The position numbers were made by a program, and so were the translations under genes. Below the pieces are notes generated by a model, which was given only the letters and a program-made list of their open reading frames with translations, made no database searches and was not told the origin of the DNA. This document shows positions 6,236 to 9,264 of a stretch of 9,264 nt of DNA, piece after piece (position 1 is the first letter of the stretch; each line of letters begins with the position of its first letter). This DNA comes from Schleiferiaceae bacterium (GTDB taxonomy: Bacteria; Bacteroidota; Bacteroidia; Flavobacteriales; Schleiferiaceae), in contig JAURMB010000036.1 in the NCBI GenBank assembly GCA_030831045.1, positions 1-9,264 on the forward strand, read 5' to 3'.

Positions 6236-6268
6236 AAAAAAAAAGAGGCCGCCCATCGGGCGGCCTCT
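6236..6268 (-). terminator. Rho-independent terminator of the T9SS surface-protein gene
   Basis: An 11-bp perfect GC-rich stem (6244-6254 paired with 6258-6268) closes a 3-nt loop. On the minus strand it is followed by nine T residues (A run 6236-6244 on the plus strand; the first base pair of the stem shares one of them). It begins 24 bp after the stop codon of the surface-protein gene. No T run follows the stem on the plus strand, so it is a classical terminator only for the minus strand, although the hairpin may slow plus-strand transcripts from the converging operon too. Confidence 0.93.
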
Positions 6269-6292
6269 CGTGCTTGGCGAGCAGCCAGGTGC

Positions 6293-9264
6293 TTAGCGTA
6301 CCACGACGCGAAGAACCGACTGGCCCTCTGCACCGCTGAGGCGCAGCATGTAGATGCCTTTTGCGTAGTCGCTCAGGTCCATCGGTACCTCAAGAACGGC
6401 GGTGCGCTTCTCGACCGGAATCGAGGCAACCACTTGGCCCATGAGGTTGAGAACTTCAAGCTGACCTTCGAACTGCTCCGCACCGCTGATGCGCACTTGG
6501 AAGGCGCCGCTGTTCGGGTTCGGGAAGGCCATCATCTGCTGGTTGAGCACATTCTCACCCAAGCCGATGTGCGACGTTACCACAAACGATACTACGTCTG
6601 AAGTGTTACAGGTCGAGTCGGTAACCGTCAGGGTTGCCGTGAACACCCCTGCTGAACCGTAGCTGTGGCTGACCGTGTCGCCGGTAGCCGTGCCACCGTC
6701 GCCGAAGGTCCAGCTAAAGGTCTGGCCCGTAGAACCGCCTGCGTAGAAGTCGAAGCTACCGGTAGCCGCGTTTACTTCGAGAAAGCTCGCTACGGCATCA
6801 GCGCTCGTTGAGTCGATGTTGAGGGTCACCGGCGTGCGCAGGTTTGAACAAGCCTGAGCCTCAGCGACAATCTTCATGTTCGGACGGTTGTTCGAGTAGG
6901 TTGCCGTTACAATGGCACCTGGCGTACAACCGCTGGCGGCCGTCAAGTCAGAGAAGCCATCGATGGTTCCCGTGCGCGACAAGGTTTCGTAGCGAACGCT
7001 TGAGTTTGAGGTGTACGACGTGTTGTCGAAGCAAATTTCAAACACCATGTGGCTCGTACCGTCCCACATCACCGGCGTGGTGAACGTGTGCAGGTTCCAA
7101 CCGGGCGTAGCAACGTAGGATGCATTGCTGTACACCGGCGTAAAGCTGGTGCTGGTAATGTATCCTGAGGTAGGAATCGTGGCTACGTTACCTGCCTTGA
7201 TCGCAAAGTTGTTCATGCCTTGTGCTGCCGAGGCAACCACTTCAAACGACAATCCGCTGATCATTGACGGCGCAGCACTACCCAACAAAGTGGCAAGTTC
7301 GTCTGCATACACGATGTACTGTGCACGACCGTCCATGTAGAAGGTCTTGTAGGGAGTAATGTTCGTGCCCGTTGAGGTCAGCGTGCCCGTGCCCGAAACC
7401 AAGGTGTCGATTGACGAGGTGTAGCCGAGGTAGTAGGTTGAACCGTTCATCGGAACCGAAAGCGAGTCGTTGGTACCCAGCTTCGTCGTGTCGGTAGCCG
7501 AAGCGTACCAAGCGTAGCGAACACCCGGGATCGGCTGTGCTACGAGGAGTCCCGTCGTAGCATTGAAGCAGGTCGGGTCAAGCGATACCGCTGCCGGAGC
7601 GAACGGAGTCACGCTGCGCGGCGTAGCGTAGGTCAAGGTGTCGTTGTTCGGAACCTGGTCGCCCGCTAGAACAACCCATCCGCGAACGTTGAAGTTGCCG
7701 CCGGCGTAGGTGTTGAACGGTCCAACAACCACCGTGTCGGTGGTGAAGTTGGCCAAGTTCTGGCTAGTCAGGTTGACTGTTTGAACTTGAACACCCGCGG
7801 GTCCCGTGATTTCTACGCTCACGCTGTAGGTCGTAGCGGCAATGTTGCCCTTGTTCTTCACGATCACGTTGGTGTAGGCTGTAGAGTCGCCACAACCGGC
7901 GATTCCGTCAAAAGACTCAACCGTCATGTCGTTGTTGATTGGCGTGTACTCGTCGGCACCGATATCGGGAGTCGTCGTAGAACGCACATCACCGTCGATG
8001 TCGGTCGTGACCGCAGCGATCGGAGTACCCAAGTTGTTGGGTCCGCCATTGACTACGTGGAGGTCAGCTGCCGAAGCAAATACAACGGGAGCTTGAACCG
8101 AGTTCACGTTAAGTGTCGGTGACGCGGTCTGCCAAGCGGCCAGCGACGTGTAGTTCGCCGTGCCGAAGTAGCACATGTTGGTACCGGCTGACTGGTAGAG
8201 GTTGTAGTTCAACGTCAACGAGTCCATGGTTCCGCTCTGGTAGTATGCGTACGACCCACCTTTGAAGATGTTGTTGCGCACATCCAAGTTCTTGGCAATC
8301 AGCGTCGGTGTGGTACTTGAAAGAGCGTAGTACCCGTAGGTGCTTCCTGCAAACGTGTTGTTGTGGATGTCAGCATGGCGCGGGTAGGGTAAGTAGGCTG
8401 CGTAGCTACCCGTTGATCCAAACATGTTGTTGGAAATTACGCTCTTCGTGGCAGGCTTGCTCGTGTTGTTCAAGTAGCCAAGTACGAGACCGTAGTAGTA
8501 CGGGTTCGGTACGTTGTTGCGTTGAATGTTCACGTCGCCAACGTAGTATGCGTAGATACCGTAGTTGAAGGCGTTTCGGTAGTCCTTAATGGTGTTACCG
8601 TGCATCGTCAAACCGCCAATGTAGTAGAAGTAGGCACCGTAGTAGTACGACTTCAAGATTTGGTTGTTGTTGATGGTGAAGCCCGTATTGAAGCTCGTCG
8701 TCGATCCGCCATTCAAGCGAATACCGTAGTAACCGCCCTTGATCACGTTGTTGGTAATCGTGATGTTGTTGGCGTTGTTCCCGTAGGTAGTTGTAGAAGT
8801 CAAGCTGCCCGTAGTTACGATGGCACACACCAAGCTCGACGTACCCGTCGTATCAGCCAAAATGGTGTTGTTGTGAATCGTAATATATTGGGCGTTATCG
8901 GTCAAAAGCACGCCGCTCATGGTCGGACCATTGATGCGGAGGTTTTGAACCTTAACGTACTTCGTTCCCATCAGGGTTACTGCCGCAGCCTGACCACCAG
9001 CACCCTTGATTTCGGCGGTGCCGCCAGAAGCCCCTTGGAAGGTTACCAGGTTGGTTGCACTGGCTCCAGGAATCTGGGCGAGGGCAAGGCCAACAGGGTG
9101 AACATACCCCGCAAGGGTTAGGGTAACTGGACCAGACACACCACACGTCTGAAGCGCTTGAACGGCCGCTGCGATGGTCTTGAAGTTGGTTGCGCTCGTA
9201 GCAAGGTTCGAGTCGATCGTGTAGGCACCGCTCATCGCGCTCAAACATGGCGTGGTGAAGGTGA
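6293..9264 (-). CDS. T9SS-exported multidomain surface protein with beta-helix, Ig-like, PKD and C-terminal sorting domains (5' end missing)
   Basis: The frame is open through the right edge. A TTG at 9244 is not a credible start, because the reading frame continues upstream as TFTTPC, so the signal peptide lies outside the window. About 990 residues are visible; numbering here takes the TTG codon as residue 1. Residues 80-350 form a right-handed beta-helix with recurring NNxI/F turns and Tyr-rich strands. PDIGADEY (426-433) matches the end of choice-of-anchor Q-type domains. Ig-like regions follow (about 438-540 and 550-610; the latter contains AWYASATDT), then an unassigned beta-rich region (610-800). 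A PKD domain with FSWTFGDG (843-850) covers about 828-890. The T9SS type A sorting domain (900-983) has AFPNPNSGAFQ, a MGQVVAS strand and KGIYMLRL. Export through the outer membrane and surface attachment or release are expected. Function is unknown; adhesion or glycan binding is plausible for such beta-helices. Confidence 0.93.
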   Translation of the reverse strand, partial: TFTTPCLSAMSGAYTIDSNLATSATNFKTIAAAVQALQTCGVSGPVTLTLAGYVHPVGLALAQIPGASATNLVTFQGASGGTAEIKGAGGQAAAVTLMGTKYVKVQNLRINGPTMSGVLLTDNAQYITIHNNTILADTTGTSSLVCAIVTTGSLTSTTTYGNNANNITITNNVIKGGYYGIRLNGGSTTSFNTGFTINNNQILKSYYYGAYFYYIGGLTMHGNTIKDYRNAFNYGIYAYYVGDVNIQRNNVPNPYYYGLVLGYLNNTSKPATKSVISNNMFGSTGSYAAYLPYPRHADIHNNTFAGSTYGYYALSSTTPTLIAKNLDVRNNIFKGGSYAYYQSGTMDSLTLNYNLYQSAGTNMCYFGTANYTSLAAWQTASPTLNVNSVQAPVVFASAADLHVVNGGPNNLGTPIAAVTTDIDGDVRSTTTPDIGADEYTPINNDMTVESFDGIAGCGDSTAYTNVIVKNKGNIAATTYSVSVEITGPAGVQVQTVNLTSQNLANFTTDTVVVGPFNTYAGGNFNVRGWVVLAGDQVPNNDTLTYATPRSVTPFAPAAVSLDPTCFNATTGLLVAQPIPGVRYAWYASATDTTKLGTNDSLSVPMNGSTYYLGYTSSIDTLVSGTGTLTSTGTNITPYKTFYMDGRAQYIVYADELATLLGSAAPSMISGLSFEVVASAAQGMNNFAIKAGNVATIPTSGYITSTSFTPVYSNASYVATPGWNLHTFTTPVMWDGTSHMVFEICFDNTSYTSNSSVRYETLSRTGTIDGFSDLTAASGCTPGAIVTATYSNNRPNMKIVAEAQACSNLRTPVTLNIDSTSADAVASFLEVNAATGSFDFYAGGSTGQTFSWTFGDGGTATGDTVSHSYGSAGVFTATLTVTDSTCNTSDVVSFVVTSHIGLGENVLNQQMMAFPNPNSGAFQVRISGAEQFEGQLEVLNLMGQVVASIPVEKRTAVLEVPMDLSDYAKGIYMLRLSGAEGQSVLRVVVR
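6296..6547 (-). other. T9SS C-terminal sorting domain (type A) coding segment
   Basis: These last 84 residues start at GENVLNQQMMAFPNPNSG, continue with the LEVLNLMGQVV strand and end with YAKGIYMLRLSG and VLRVVVR. These are the conserved blocks of the type A signal cleaved by the type IX secretion sortase. This is the strongest phylum marker in the window. Confidence 0.93.
8195..9007 (-). repeat. Coding repeat: Tyr/Asn-rich parallel beta-helix rungs
   Basis: About nine degenerate rungs of roughly 22-35 residues recur, each with an Asn-rich turn followed by a Tyr-rich strand. Examples are ITIHNNTIL, ITITNNVIKGGYYGI, FTINNNQILKSYYYGAYFYY, LTMHGNTIKDYRN, VNIQRNNVPNPYYYGL, ADIHNNTFAGSTYGYY and LDVRNNIFKGGSYAYY. 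At the DNA level they appear on the plus strand as repeated GTTGTT and GTAGTA patches. This is a protein-structure repeat, not a DNA repeat with conserved units. Confidence 0.85.

Noticed and set aside
5779..6601. Long plus-strand open frames at 5779-6339 and 5963-6601
   Set aside because: They overlap the decarboxylase-like gene and run antisense into the T9SS domain; the translations are Arg/Ser/Ala-rich without recognisable motifs, as expected of GC-rich shadow frames.
8200..8900. Recurring GTTGTT/GTAGTA patches as a DNA repeat array or CRISPR
   Set aside because: Units are degenerate and unequally spaced, with no conserved direct repeat; they are fully explained by Asn-Asn and Tyr-Tyr codons of the beta-helix on the other strand.
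8522..9121. 199-codon plus-strand open frame opposite the beta-helix
   Set aside because: Its Val-rich translation is the reverse complement of the Asn/Tyr-rich rungs; no independent coding evidence.
9242..9244. TTG as the start of the large surface protein
   Set aside because: The frame stays open to the window edge and no signal peptide follows the TTG; the true start lies outside.

Overview
The window looks like a chromosomal piece of a fairly GC-rich member of the Bacteroidota. The main evidence is a large minus-strand surface protein (6293 to beyond 9264) that ends in a typical type IX secretion system (T9SS) sorting domain, preceded by a PKD domain and a right-handed beta-helix. Promoter-like TAnnTTTG-type elements close to start codons and the lack of clear Shine-Dalgarno sequences fit the same phylum. 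No mobile element, tRNA, rRNA or CRISPR array is visible.

There are three blocks. (1) Positions 1-2392, minus strand: a sulfide-oxidation module in the order sulfide:quinone oxidoreductase (type II, mitochondrial-like), a TauE/SafE-family (TSUP) membrane permease, and the N-terminus of a metallo-beta-lactamase-fold hydrolase of the persulfide dioxygenase type, cut by the window edge. Together they would oxidise sulfide to persulfide, oxidise persulfide to sulfite, and move the sulfur oxyanion across the membrane. (2) Positions 2498-6167, plus strand: three translationally coupled genes. They encode a protein of unknown function with a His...Asn-Cys pattern resembling permuted papain-like (NlpC/P60, LRAT-type) enzymes, a fold-type I PLP enzyme with an intact Lys/Asp active site, and a fold-type III PLP enzyme of the diaminopimelate/ornithine decarboxylase family with altered substrate-binding motifs. 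This operon is the best candidate here for an undescribed pathway. (3) Positions 6293-9264, minus strand: the T9SS-exported surface protein, converging on the operon and closed by a strong intrinsic terminator.

Blocks 1 and 2 are divergent and share a 105-bp intergenic region. It contains a perfect CRP/FNR-type palindrome (TGTGA-N6-TCACA), a second nested inverted repeat, and promoter-like elements facing both ways. An identical 11-mer (GCACCTTTGCA) lies exactly 3 nt before the start codons of both the permease gene and the first gene of the unknown operon. This suggests that sulfide oxidation and the unknown PLP operon may be co-regulated, but the sequence alone does not prove it.
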